A DNA stretch of 64,000 nt, taken from assembly GCF_947499215.1 (NCBI RefSeq), contig NZ_CANMNI010000003.1, positions 434,001-498,000 on the forward strand, in the 5' to 3' direction. The notes beneath the pieces were generated by a model. It had not been told where the DNA came from and did no database searches. It saw only the letters and a program-made list of their open reading frames with translations. Made by a program: the position numbers and the translations under genes. Source of the stretch: an uncultured Pontibacter sp. (lineage in GTDB: Bacteria > Bacteroidota > Bacteroidia > Cytophagales > Hymenobacteraceae). Shown here in pieces: positions 32,809 through 42,362 of this stretch. Numbering within the stretch: the stretch's first letter is position 1; every line of letters starts with the position of its first letter.

Positions 32809-35580
32809 CTACGCTTCAGCCGCCGCTCTTTCTTTCTCTTTACGTCTGTTGATGCTGAAGCGGATGGTCTTCTCAATCGTCACGATGATCAGCAGGATCA
32901 CACCGGCCCCGAAAATACGGAGAATTTGCATGGTATCGAGTGGTGCGGAACCGAACAGTACGTTCATGATCGGCAGGTATATGAACAGCGCTTGAAAGAA
33001 GAACATAGCTGCTATGCCGTAATATACCCACATGTTACTGAAGAAACCAATCTCCCGCATGGGCCGCACCAGCGAGCGGCAACTGAGCAGGTAGAAAGAC
33101 TCGAGCACCACAAACACGGTAGTGGCCACGGTGCGTGCCTCTGCTACATCGGTACCCAGTATGCGGCGTTCGTACAGGTATAGCCCGAAGGCGGCGATGA
33201 GCAACAGCGTACCTACCAGCAAGGTGCGCATAATCAAGTCTTTAGTCAGGATCGGTTCGTTGGTGGGACGAGGCGGCCGATCCATGATGCCGGGTTCCTT
33301 CGGTTCAAATGCCAGCGTGAGACCAAGCAGCACGGCTGTGGTCATGTTAATCCAGAGCAGCTGCACCGGCTGCACCGGCAGCTGCGTACCGAGAATAACG
33401 GCGGCCAGAATCACCAAACCCTCGCCCAAGTTGGTTGGCAGCGTCCAGACGATGAACTTGGTCAGGTTATCAAACACGCTGCGGCCCTCCTCCACGGCTC
33501 CTTCTATAGAGGAGAAGTTGTCGTCGGTAAGCACCATGTCCGAGGCATCTTTGGCCACGTCGGTGCCCGTTATACCCATCGCTATCCCGATGTTTGACTG
33601 CTTTAGGGCAGGGCCGTCGTTCACCCCGTCGCCTGTCATGGCCACTACATGGTCGCGGGCCTGCAGGGCTTTTACGAGGCGCAGTTTCTGGTCCGGCGAC
33701 ACGCGGGCGAACACTGCCGTATTTTCAGCCACATCCTCCAGTTCCTTGTCTTCTATCTGCTGCAGCTCCTTGCCGGTGATGGCTTTTAGTTTACCGTTTT
33801 CTCTAACGCCTCTCAGTCCGATCTGGCTGGCAATGGCCGAAGCCGTCACGGCATGATCACCGGTGATCATTTTTACGTCTATACCTGCCTGCTGGCAGAG
33901 TTTCACGGCCTCTACAGCCTCTTGTCGTGGTGGGTCGATCATGCCCTGCAGACCAAGAAATACCACTCCCGAGCGCATGTGCTCGTGGTCGATGCCGTCT
34001 CGACCGTCCACTTCGGCCATACCGAAAGCCAACACGCGAAGCCCTTCGCTGGCCATGTGCTCTACCTGCTTGTTAATGGCTTCAGGGTCTAAAGGCACTG
34101 TTTCTCCGTCTGGCAGCATCATGCTTTCGCTGCGTTCCAACAATGCCTCTACAGAGCCCTTTAGGTAGATTACATTTCGTTCGCCATCGTGCAGGGTGGC
34201 CATGTACTGGTGCTCCGACTCAAAAGGAATAGTGTCTTTGCGCGGTAGCTTTTGCTCCAGTTCACTTCTGTCGAATCCGGCCTTCTGTGCGGAAACCACC
34301 AGCGCCCCCTCGGTTGGGTCCCCTTCAATGGACCACTGGCCTTCTTTCTCCTTCACCGAACTGTCGTTGCAGAGCAGGCCCGCGATCAGGAGTTGTTTCA
34401 GTGCCTTGTTCGTACCCGTTTCTGTCTGCTCCTCGGCTTCCTTAATCTGACCCTCCGGACGGTAGCCCAGTCCGGTCACAGCATACACTTTGTGGCCGGC
34501 TACGATCTGTTGCACGGTCATCTGGTTTTCGGTGAGAGTGCCGGTTTTGTCGGAGCAGATCACGTTGGTGCTACCCAGTGTCTCCACAGCCACCAACTTG
34601 CGGATAATGGCGCGACGTCTTGCCATTTTTGAAACACCCAGCGCCAGCATGATCGTAACAGCCACAGGCAGACCTTCAGGTATAGCGCCAACCGCTAGCG
34701 CCACGGCCACCATAAAAGTATCGCCCCATGCCCCGCCTCTTGAAATTTCCACGGCAAACACCGCAGCAGCCAACCCTAAAATCACCCAAAGCAGCAGGTG
34801 GCTGAACTTCTTGATTTTACGGGTGAGTGGTGTCTCTAAATCCTGTGCGCTCGAGATAGATTCCTGTATCTTGCCCACCTCTGTTTTATCGCCGGTGCCC
34901 ACCACAACGCCTGTCGCCTGTCCGTAAGTGACCACCGTGGAGGAGAACCCCATCGAGAAGCGGTCGCCAAGCACATCGTCTGCCGCAACGGGGGCAGCGT
35001 TCTTCTCCACCGCCACCGATTCACCGGTCAGTGCCGATTCGTCCACTTTTACATCACGCACGTGCACCAAGCGCACATCCGCCGGAAACTTGTCGCCTGA
35101 CTGCACCAGCACGATGTCGCCGGGCACGAGTTCCTGTGCGTTGATGTTATGCTTGTTTCCATTCCGGATCACCTGTGCTTTGGCTGTCATGCTGCGGGCC
35201 AAGGCATCTATGGCAGCCAGTGCCTTCGACTCCTGCACATAACCGATGATGGCGTTGATAAACACCACTGCGAAGATCACGGCAGAGTCGATATACTCTT
35301 CCAGCAGGAAGGTGACCACAGTGGCTGCCAACAGGATGTAAATAAGCGGCTGATGAAACTGCAGCAGGAAACGCACCAAGGCGCTTTGCTGCTTCTTGGG
35401 TGTCATTACGTTGCGGCCGTAGAGCTCCTGTCGCTTTTCAACCTCCTCGTCCGTGAGTCCTTTTTTGGGTGATACGTTCAGCAGTTCGAGGGCCTCTTGC
35501 GGGTCAATGCTGTGCCAGTCGTACTGCTGGTCAGGCTTTAACGGGCTTGTGCTTACTCTTTTCTGTTCTGTTACGCTCAT
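32809..35580 (-). CDS. P-type cation ATPase, type IIA-like (PacL/CtpF group)
   Basis: 923 aa. Cation-ATPase N-terminal domain (about 22-90), TGES (185-188), PEGLP (301-305), DKTGTLT with phosphorylated Asp344, and GDGVNDGP near 650. PEGLP on M4 puts it with type II Ca/Na/K-like pumps. On M6 the segment [16 protein letters not shown] lacks the Asp found at the NxxTDG site of SERCA, so ion specificity may differ. Inner-membrane export pump for a mono- or divalent cation. A tightly spaced hydrolase gene follows (15 bases). Confidence 0.9.
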   Translation of the reverse strand: MSVTEQKRVSTSPLKPDQQYDWHSIDPQEALELLNVSPKKGLTDEEVEKRQELYGRNVMTPKKQQSALVRFLLQFHQPLIYILLAATVVTFLLEEYIDSAVIFAVVFINAIIGYVQESKALAAIDALARSMTAKAQVIRNGNKHNINAQELVPGDIVLVQSGDKFPADVRLVHVRDVKVDESALTGESVAVEKNAAPVAADDVLGDRFSMGFSSTVVTYGQATGVVVGTGDKTEVGKIQESISSAQDLETPLTRKIKKFSHLLLWVILGLAAAVFAVEISRGGAWGDTFMVAVALAVGAIPEGLPVAVTIMLALGVSKMARRRAIIRKLVAVETLGSTNVICSDKTGTLTENQMTVQQIVAGHKVYAVTGLGYRPEGQIKEAEEQTETGTNKALKQLLIAGLLCNDSSVKEKEGQWSIEGDPTEGALVVSAQKAGFDRSELEQKLPRKDTIPFESEHQYMATLHDGERNVIYLKGSVEALLERSESMMLPDGETVPLDPEAINKQVEHMASEGLRVLAFGMAEVDGRDGIDHEHMRSGVVFLGLQGMIDPPRQEAVEAVKLCQQAGIDVKMITGDHAVTASAIASQIGLRGVRENGKLKAITGKELQQIEDKELEDVAENTAVFARVSPDQKLRLVKALQARDHVVAMTGDGVNDGPALKQSNIGIAMGITGTDVAKDASDMVLTDDNFSSIEGAVEEGRSVFDNLTKFIVWTLPTNLGEGLVILAAVILGTQLPVQPVQLLWINMTTAVLLGLTLAFEPKEPGIMDRPPRPTNEPILTKDLIMRTLLVGTLLLIAAFGLYLYERRILGTDVAEARTVATTVFVVLESFYLLSCRSLVRPMREIGFFSNMWVYYGIAAMFFFQALFIYLPIMNVLFGSAPLDTMQILRIFGAGVILLIIVTIEKTIRFSINRRKEKERAAAEA

Positions 35581-35726
35581 ATTCGGTCTGATTTTTCGTG
35601 TGTATGCGCATCTCTGAAAGCGTCAAAAAGGCTTGACGGCTCACAGGGGAGCATGTATTAATTCCAATACAAGGTGAGTATTTGAATTAACTGGCCACTG
35701 AGGGTACTGTGTTGTAATACGGAGAA

Positions 35727-36497
35727 TTACTGCGTCAGGTAGGCACCGTCTACAGCGTAGTAGGAGCCTGTTACGAAAGAGGCTTTGTCGGAACTCAGCC
35801 AGATAACGAGCTCCGCCACCTCCTCTGGCTCCCCCAGTCGACCAATTGGGTGCTTGGAAGCCAGAAACTGCAGCGTGTCTTCGCCCATGCCGGTGTCGGT
35901 GAGGAGAGGCGTTTTGATGAAGGCCGGGCCGATGGCGTTGATGCGTATACCTTGGGAGGCGTATTCAATGCCGCCGTTTTTTGTGAGTCCCACCACACCA
36001 TGCTTAGCGGCCACGTATGCGGCGGAATTGGCAAAGCCCACCTGTCCCAGTATGGAGGAGTTATTGACAATGGCCCCGCCGCCGTTCTGCAGCATCTGCC
36101 GTATCTGGAAGTGCATGCAGTAAAAAACGCTGTTCAGGTTTATATTGATCACTTTGTTCCAGCCCTCAATGCTCATGTCACCAATCGGGTTGGACTCACC
36201 GCCTATACCTGCATTGTTAAAGGCGATATCCAGCCTCCCGAATTTCTCCACGGCCTGCTGTACCATGCGTTCGCAGTCTTCCGGCTTCGACACATCGCCC
36301 AGCACAAAAATAGCTTTGCCGCCCTGTTGTTCAATTTCTCGCACTACCTGCAGGCCCGGTTCTTCGTGTATGTCCGACACCACTACATGGGCGCCTTCGC
36401 GGGCGTATTGCAGCGCCGTGGATTTGCCTATGCCCGAGGAACCGCCTGTTACCAGAGCCACTTTGCCTGAAAACTGTCTTTGAGTATCTGTTGCCAT
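35727..36497 (-). CDS. SDR family oxidoreductase
   Basis: 256 aa from ATG 36497 (a TTG nine bases upstream is less likely). Classical SDR: cofactor loop TGGSSGIGK (about 16-24), NNAGIGG (about 90-96), active-site Ser in NNSSILG, YxxxK in YVAAKHG (about 160-165). VVSDIHEE after beta-2 suggests NAD+ preference. Likely oxidises or reduces an alcohol or sugar; substrate unknown. Stand-alone gene. Confidence 0.9.
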   Translation of the reverse strand: MATDTQRQFSGKVALVTGGSSGIGKSTALQYAREGAHVVVSDIHEEPGLQVVREIEQQGGKAIFVLGDVSKPEDCERMVQQAVEKFGRLDIAFNNAGIGGESNPIGDMSIEGWNKVININLNSVFYCMHFQIRQMLQNGGGAIVNNSSILGQVGFANSAAYVAAKHGVVGLTKNGGIEYASQGIRINAIGPAFIKTPLLTDTGMGEDTLQFLASKHPIGRLGEPEEVAELVIWLSSDKASFVTGSYYAVDGAYLTQ

Positions 36498-36709
36498 TTT
36501 TTTCAAAGTTTAGGATGGGTATACTTTATCTATAACGCAAAACTCGACAACAGGCCTGCATAAAAGAATGACTTGAGTCATTAATAAAAACGTTCCTTGT
36601 CAACCCTCGACACTTTTGGAGGTATTGATGCGGCGAGAGAGCGTCCTATGGCAGGGAGATTATGCTCTTAGGCACCCATACGCCAGCCTGTCTGTGGGAT
36701 AAATGTGAA

Positions 36710-37171
36710 CTAGCCGCGGTGGCTCTCAGGAGCTACCGGGAATAGTGGCTGAACCTCCTTTGGCATCTGTGTGGCGATATGCTGCAACTGGCCCTCTGTG
36801 AGGTAGTGCGTACCCAGCGAAGTGAGGACCATCGCGATCAGATTTTCCGTGGACTGTGACCAGTTGAACTGCTGCTCTCCGTGTCTGGCCTGTTCCTGCT
36901 TTACGGCCTCCTTGAGTTCTTCAAGGGTATCGAACTGCAGTGGCTGATCCCTGTATTGCCAGTGCTCTGTAAAGACTGCTTTCAGAAACATGGGCAGCTG
37001 TGAGAGCACGTGCAATGACTCACTTATCGCGATCCGGTCGCGCAGAGTATGCAGGACGGCCCTGAGCAGAATATAGGCTTGTCCTTTTTCTTGCGGGTGC
37101 CCCAACTCAGCTGCCAACTGATTGAGGTACGCATTGCCTTCCTGCGCGAATTTTTCAAAATAGTTTGCCAT
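36710..37171 (-). CDS. DUF2267 domain protein
   Basis: 153 aa, all-helical. The pattern QEKGQAYILLRAVLHTLRDRI (about 27-47) followed by LSQLPMFLKAVFTEHW (57-72) is the DUF2267 signature; the second half repeats the helical unit (HYLTEGQLQHIATQMPKEVQPLF). Family function unknown; often seen near stress or envelope genes. Same direction as the amidoligase pair but separated by 123 bp. Confidence 0.85.
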   Translation of the reverse strand: MANYFEKFAQEGNAYLNQLAAELGHPQEKGQAYILLRAVLHTLRDRIAISESLHVLSQLPMFLKAVFTEHWQYRDQPLQFDTLEELKEAVKQEQARHGEQQFNWSQSTENLIAMVLTSLGTHYLTEGQLQHIATQMPKEVQPLFPVAPESHRG

Positions 37172-37294
37172 AGCCTTACATAGATTAGTAGTTGTGAGTG
37201 CAATACCTTTGTTTAGGTTAACGCACAGGAAATGAGTAAGTTTGATGAAGGTGTGAGGTTTGTGATACCTCTATTATGTATACTGGTTATATAC

Positions 37295-38221
37295 TTACAG
37301 CCTGTTTTCTCCCAGTTGCTTTTCCAGTTCGTTCTCCACTTCCTTGGCTGGTTCGGAGAGTGCTGTTTGCAGGTCTTTTTCCTCTATCTGCTGATTAACC
37401 AGCCGTGCCTGCTGCACTAAACCTTTGAAAAGCCGACGATGCCAGCTGCTATGGGGCAGGTACTCCGGGTGCCACTGCACCCCGATCATAAACTCCTGCT
37501 CCGGGTGCTCTATACCTTGTACTACCCGATTTGGCTCCCTCGCTACGATATCCATGGACTCGCCCGTCTCTTTTACCGCTTGGTTATGCAGGGCGTTCAC
37601 GCGGAGTCGCTGTGTTCCCAGCACTTCTGCCAGCTTGCTTCCTGCTTTTATGTGCACCTTTTTCACCGGAAACACACTGGCGGGGTTCGGCTCCTCTAAG
37701 TAAAATGTATTGATGTCCTGATAAAGCGTGCCGCGGAAGTATACGTTCATCAGCTGTGCCCCACGGCAGATGCCCAGCACAGGAAGACCTTTCTGCACCG
37801 CTTGGTCCAGCAACTGCAACTCCAAGTGGTCGCGGGCGCGGTCGAGCCCGAATGTTAGTTTGCGACTCATCAATTTTCGGATAAAAAACACCGCCGGATA
37901 GTAAATCCAGCTGATAAAGCGGCCCACCCGGTGGAAGATGTTTTTACGGGGGTGCTGCAGGGTGCGCTGCAGGTATTCCTCCATCACATGCTCCTGCTCA
38001 TAGATGGAGGGGTCCACATCCGCTCCGCCACCAATAATAAGTCCCTGTAGACCGTCAGCAGTGCGGGGCCTCGATGGCGTGATGCGCACAGGTCTGCCGC
38101 CGGCGAGCAGTACCGATAGCGCCGTGAAGAACCAAGCGGCGCTGCCCCCTTTGTCTGGTCCGGTGACCCCAATGGTGGGCCTGCCGCGGTGTATCTTGTT
38201 CTCTGATCTCAGGATAGCCAT
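37295..38221 (-). CDS. Class-I glutamine amidotransferase-like hydrolase (peptidase C26, PuuD-like)
   Basis: 308 aa from ATG 38221; a GTG at 38242 is possible. In either case the start lies inside the end of the amidoligase gene. Nucleophile elbow PVLGICRGAQLMN (Cys about 125) and C-terminal VQWHPEY with His and Glu complete the Cys-His-Glu triad of gamma-glutamyl-gamma-aminobutyrate hydrolases. A hydrophobic insert (about 82-105, RFISWIYYPAVFFIRKLM) is not usual for PuuD and may contact the membrane. Predicted to cleave a gamma-glutamyl-type or other amide, perhaps the product of its overlapping neighbour. Confidence 0.87.
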   Translation of the reverse strand: MAILRSENKIHRGRPTIGVTGPDKGGSAAWFFTALSVLLAGGRPVRITPSRPRTADGLQGLIIGGGADVDPSIYEQEHVMEEYLQRTLQHPRKNIFHRVGRFISWIYYPAVFFIRKLMSRKLTFGLDRARDHLELQLLDQAVQKGLPVLGICRGAQLMNVYFRGTLYQDINTFYLEEPNPASVFPVKKVHIKAGSKLAEVLGTQRLRVNALHNQAVKETGESMDIVAREPNRVVQGIEHPEQEFMIGVQWHPEYLPHSSWHRRLFKGLVQQARLVNQQIEEKDLQTALSEPAKEVENELEKQLGENRL

Positions 38222-39213
38222 TGCTTTGTTCTTTTGATCCACTTTGAATCGAAGCCAATGAGGGTATTTTCTTTCAGGGAAAGGTACTCGTCACTGAGGT
38301 GCGCTATTTTCTCATGGTCGCTCGCCAGTTCCTCCACCCGCACCCAGTTGTTCCACTCCTGGGCCAGCGTCCAGTCAGGTTGTGCGATAGAACTGTTGGG
38401 TAGCCGGTAATGAAAAGCATTCCGCGCTTTTACCTTGCCAAGCTTGGTGTACTGTGCCAGCATGCCCTCCTGAAGGAAGGCGAGAATAGGGTATAGGTCG
38501 AGCGGGCGATTGCGATCTGGGTTATGCGTGTGGTAATCTTGTGTGAATTCCAACAAGTCCGGGGCATAGGCCGGATTTAGCACAAGGTCCACGTAGGCAG
38601 CAGGATAAGGATCAATGAAAGGACTGATCTTGCGGGCCAAATCGGTTTGGCCTGCCTCCAACAGCCAAGGGTACAGCAGTATAAAAGCCCGCAGGTAAGC
38701 CAGTATTGTATCGGTTTCCAGATTGGGCGCTTCTACGTTAATATGGGTGCCAAAGGCATTGGTAAGAAAGGATTGTGTTCCTTCCGCATGGAGCCGGTAA
38801 AGGGCCTCCCGCAGTTTTTCTATCTGCTCCAGCTGTGTGCAGGGGATGGGCGGACAGGCAATCTCGTTCGGGAACACTTTGCCTATCAGATTGCTGAGGG
38901 TTTCCTCCACCTCGTCCTCCAAGGTGCCATTGCCGATTCTGACGTCCTCAAGGCGCAGATTAAATGTCTCAAACACTTTCTTATACCGCTTTTCCGTCAA
39001 GAGCGTGAGGTCAAACTCAACAGTAAAATCACCCAGTTCGGTATCTTTTACCTCTTGCTTAAAGCGATTCTCTTTCTTTATTTCCCCCCCATACAGCTCT
39101 TGTATCAACCGGGCAGAGGCTTCGATGCTCACATTCGTGTATTCCAGCTCAAAACCCACTGTGCGCAGTTCGTCCTGCTCATTATACAATATAGGAGGAT
39201 GTCTAAATTTCAT
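38209..39213 (-). CDS. Amidoligase_2 family COOH-NH2 ligase
   Basis: 334 aa. Glutamine-synthetase-fold amidoligase: GFELEYTN (20-27) supplies the metal-binding Glu pair, FTVEFDLTLL (63-72) the next strand, and NAFGTHINVEAPN (about 177-189) the conserved His motif. Predicted to form amide bonds between a carboxylate and an amine using ATP; the family has been predicted from genome context to make small peptides or modified proteins together with class-I amidotransferases. The gene overlaps the amidotransferase gene downstream (13 bases or more), and a gamma-glutamyltransferase lies across the divergent promoter region. Substrate unknown. Confidence 0.85.
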   Translation of the reverse strand: MKFRHPPILYNEQDELRTVGFELEYTNVSIEASARLIQELYGGEIKKENRFKQEVKDTELGDFTVEFDLTLLTEKRYKKVFETFNLRLEDVRIGNGTLEDEVEETLSNLIGKVFPNEIACPPIPCTQLEQIEKLREALYRLHAEGTQSFLTNAFGTHINVEAPNLETDTILAYLRAFILLYPWLLEAGQTDLARKISPFIDPYPAAYVDLVLNPAYAPDLLEFTQDYHTHNPDRNRPLDLYPILAFLQEGMLAQYTKLGKVKARNAFHYRLPNSSIAQPDWTLAQEWNNWVRVEELASDHEKIAHLSDEYLSLKENTLIGFDSKWIKRTKQWLS

Positions 39214-39407
39214 AATAGGCGTTTAATCCTGATTCATAAACTAAAACGGTAATGCCCTGATACGGTTATAAGGCGCAGTTCTAGGCTATTGCCAGTGTTT
39301 CTCTAGTGCAGGCTTTGCTTTTCGTACACGGGAATGCGGCGTGCTTCAAAACCTGAGCAGAACCAAAAGGGTACAGAGGTATACGCATCAGAAAAGAGCA
39401 GCAAACT

Positions 39408-41099
39408 GTGACAATCAGATACATCACCCTATTTTTCGCTTTCATATTCATTTCCGGCTGCGCAGGCTGGGACACGGACACGACAGGGCGAATCACCCAA
39501 AAGGCGATGGTGGTGTCGGCGCATCCGTTGGCATCCGAAGTGGGGTCCGACATCCTGCGGCGCGGAGGCAATGCCGTGGATGCGGCAGTAGCCGTGCAGT
39601 TTGCCTTGGCTGTGGTATATCCCGATGCCGGGAATATTGGAGGAGGGGGATTCCTTGTGTTACGCCAGCAGGATGGCAGCGTGGATGCACTGGATTACCG
39701 GGAAAAGGCACCCGGCAAAGCCCGCCGCGATATGTACTTGGATGAACAGGGCAATGTGGTGGAGGAGCTAAGTTTTAAAGGGCACTTGGCAGCGGGAGTC
39801 CCCGGCACGGTGGACGGTATGGTAGAGGCCCACGAAAGGTATGGCAGTATGCCATGGGCCGAGTTGGTGCAGCCGGCGGTAGAACTGGCCGCCAAGGGCT
39901 TTCCACTTACCCGGAAAGAAGCGAAAAAACTGAACGAACAAAGAAAAGATTTTATACAGTACAACACGCAGCGGCCCTCTTTTATCATCCAAGACCGCTG
40001 GCGGGAAGGTGACAACCTCCGCTTGGCGGAACTGGCCCATACCTTAAAGCGGATCAGGGATCGGGGCAGGGCAGGCTTCTATGAAGGCGAGACAGCAGAA
40101 CTGATTGTGGCTGAAATGCAGCGGGGTGGCGGCATCATATCCAAAGCGGACTTAGCCGGCTACCGCTCCGTCTGGCGTCAGCCGCTGACCGGGCAGGTGG
40201 GTGACTACCGCATCATCTCCATGCCACCCCCTTCCAGCGGAGGTATTGCCCTCATGCAGCTGCTCAGTATAGCCGAAGACTATCCGCTGAAAGACTGGGG
40301 CTGGAACTCCGCCGAAGCCGCACACCTGATGGTAGAGGCCGAGAGAAGGGTATATGCTGATCGCGCGCGCCACCTAGGCGACCCGGATTTTTACGATGTG
40401 CCGGTAGAGGCGCTGCTCGATACGGACTATATCAGGAGCAGGATGGATGGCGTTTCGCTGCAAAAGGCAACCGATAGCGATGCCGTTTCTGCGGGTATGC
40501 CTGCGCCGGTCGAGAGCCCAAACACCACACACTACTCCATTGTGGACCAAGAGGGGAATGCGGTTTCTGTGACCACCACCCTCAACAGCAGTTTTGGCTC
40601 CAAGGTGTTTGTAGCCGGGGCTGGTTTTCTGCTCAACAACGAAATGGATGACTTCAGTGTGAAGCCCGGACACCCGAACAGCTACGGACTGGTGGGAGGG
40701 GAGGCCAATGCCGTCGCCCCGGGCAAACGCATGCTGAGTTCTATGACACCCACCATTCTGGAGCGGGACGGGCAACTCTACATGGTCATCGGCAGTATGG
40801 GTGGCTCCACGATCATCACCACTGTGTACCAGATTATCTTGAACGTAACGGTGCACGGTATGTCCATGCAGGGGGCGGTCAACGCCGGCCGCTTCCATCA
40901 CCAGTGGCGACCAGACTGGATACTGTCCGAGTGGGGGGCGCTGGGCTTTGGCACCGGGCTTGAAATGTGGTGGCGAGGACACAGGATAGCTCCAAAAAAT
41001 GGGGGAATTGGCAGAGCGGCAGGTATACTGGTGCTGCCCGACGGTCGCTTGGAGGGAGGCGCCGACCCGAGAGGCGATGATGCGGCGGCCGGTTTTTAA
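39408..41099 (+). CDS. ggt: Gamma-glutamyltransferase lipoprotein
   Basis: 563 aa, GTG start. Lipobox ISGC (Cys18) indicates a membrane-anchored periplasmic enzyme. Large-subunit motifs: VVSAHPLASEVGSDILRRGG (35-54), GNIGGGGFLVLR (75-86). Autocleavage and nucleophile site NTTHYSIVD with Thr373 starting the small subunit; later GSMGGSTII and MLSSMTPTI bind the gamma-glutamyl group. Cleaves gamma-glutamyl compounds such as glutathione or transfers the glutamyl group to acceptors. Divergent from the amidoligase gene. Confidence 0.92.
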   Translation: MTIRYITLFFAFIFISGCAGWDTDTTGRITQKAMVVSAHPLASEVGSDILRRGGNAVDAAVAVQFALAVVYPDAGNIGGGGFLVLRQQDGSVDALDYREKAPGKARRDMYLDEQGNVVEELSFKGHLAAGVPGTVDGMVEAHERYGSMPWAELVQPAVELAAKGFPLTRKEAKKLNEQRKDFIQYNTQRPSFIIQDRWREGDNLRLAELAHTLKRIRDRGRAGFYEGETAELIVAEMQRGGGIISKADLAGYRSVWRQPLTGQVGDYRIISMPPPSSGGIALMQLLSIAEDYPLKDWGWNSAEAAHLMVEAERRVYADRARHLGDPDFYDVPVEALLDTDYIRSRMDGVSLQKATDSDAVSAGMPAPVESPNTTHYSIVDQEGNAVSVTTTLNSSFGSKVFVAGAGFLLNNEMDDFSVKPGHPNSYGLVGGEANAVAPGKRMLSSMTPTILERDGQLYMVIGSMGGSTIITTVYQIILNVTVHGMSMQGAVNAGRFHHQWRPDWILSEWGALGFGTGLEMWWRGHRIAPKNGGIGRAAGILVLPDGRLEGGADPRGDDAAAGF

Positions 41100-41155
41100 T
41101 TAGCTGAATTTTCATTAATCTGGTTAAATAGGGTGTTTTGATGTTTTGAATGCAT

Positions 41156-41163
41156 TACTTTTG
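41156..41163 (+). promoter_or_regulatory. Candidate -7 promoter element (TACTTTTG)
   Basis: Exact TAnnTTTG, 114 bp upstream of the exporter operon start at 41278. A TTTG lies 15 bases before it (41137-41140), slightly shorter than the usual spacing. Confidence 0.45.
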
Positions 41164-41277
41164 GAGCGTAGCACAGCGCTGTTAAATCTGGCTGCCGATG
41201 CTGCTACCATGGTAACATGCCAGTCCTCGGGCGATGCTTTCAACCATTCCGAGAATTGACCCTTACGCAAAAGTATT

Positions 41278-42360
41278 ATGTCGATGAAACTATACTTGCA
41301 ACTGGTCTTACTTGTGTTTTTGCTCACCTCTTGCGGAGGTGATCCTGAAACCACCCAACCCACCGTAGAGGACATCTCGGAAGCCGTGTACGCCTCTGGC
41401 TTTGTGAAAAGCCGCAATCAGTATCAGGTTTTTCCGGTGGTGAGCGGCATTGTGGAGGAGATACTGGTAACGGAGGGCGACACCGTAAAACAGGGGGAGC
41501 CAATGATGCGGATCAGCAACGAAGCCGCCCGCCTTAACACCGAGAATGCCCGACTGGCAGCCGAATACGCGAGTGTGAGCGCCAATGCCGAAAAGCTGGC
41601 CGAGCTGCAGGAGGCCATCGATCTGGCCCGCAGTCGTATGCAGAACGACTCGCTACTGCTGGCGCGCCAGCGCAACCTCTGGGCCGAGCAGATCGGCACC
41701 CGTGTGGAACTGGAGCAGCGTGAGTTGGCCTATAAAAACTCCGTCACTGCCTACCGCTCCGCCCAACTCCGCTACCGCGACCTTAAAAAACAACTCGACT
41801 TTGCCGCCCGCCAGTCGCAGAAGAACCTGCAGATAAGCCAAACCATGCGTGACGACTACACCGTGAAAAGCGAGACGACCGGCAAGGTATACAGCGTGCT
41901 GCGCGAAGAAGGTGAGCTGGTGAGTCCGCAGATACCGCTGGCAGTGGTAGGTGATGCCGAGGAGTTTATATTGGAGCTGCAGGTGGATGAGTACGACATC
42001 GCCCGCATCAAACCGGGGCAGCAGGTGCTGCTCAACCTCGACAGTTACCGCGGGCAGGTGTTGGAAGGGCGCATCACCAAGATCAACCCGGCCATGAACG
42101 AGCGTACCCGCTCCTTTACCGTGGAGGCTGAGTTTGTGACCCAGCCCGATGCGCTATACCCCAACCTGACCACAGAGGCCAATATCATCATACAGGCTAA
42201 AAAGAACGCCCTGACCATTCCTCGCGAATACTTGGTGGACGGTGGCTATGTGCTGAAGGACAAAGACGAGCGCGTGCCGGTGAAAACCGGACTGAAGGAC
42301 TACCAGAAAGTGGAGATTGTGGACGGATTGTCAAAAGATGACGTGATTGTGAAGCCCTGA
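41278..42360 (+). CDS. HlyD/MacA-like periplasmic adaptor lipoprotein of ABC exporter
   Basis: 360 aa. Lipobox LTSC (Cys19). Biotinyl-lipoyl halves flank a long coiled-coil hairpin (about 75-195): first VVSGIVEEILVTEGDTVKQGE (about 54-74), second VKSETTGKVYSVLREEGELV (about 200). The C-terminal beta-barrel and membrane-proximal domains follow. It bridges inner-membrane permease and an outer-membrane channel. First gene of a three-gene operon; the stop is 2 bases before the permease start. No TolC-like gene is present here. Confidence 0.88.
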   Translation: MSMKLYLQLVLLVFLLTSCGGDPETTQPTVEDISEAVYASGFVKSRNQYQVFPVVSGIVEEILVTEGDTVKQGEPMMRISNEAARLNTENARLAAEYASVSANAEKLAELQEAIDLARSRMQNDSLLLARQRNLWAEQIGTRVELEQRELAYKNSVTAYRSAQLRYRDLKKQLDFAARQSQKNLQISQTMRDDYTVKSETTGKVYSVLREEGELVSPQIPLAVVGDAEEFILELQVDEYDIARIKPGQQVLLNLDSYRGQVLEGRITKINPAMNERTRSFTVEAEFVTQPDALYPNLTTEANIIIQAKKNALTIPREYLVDGGYVLKDKDERVPVKTGLKDYQKVEIVDGLSKDDVIVKP

Positions 42361-42362
42361 CC

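Noticed and set aside
39281-39571. 96-codon minus-strand frame over the ggt start
   Set aside because: Shadow of the ggt 5' end; no protein features.
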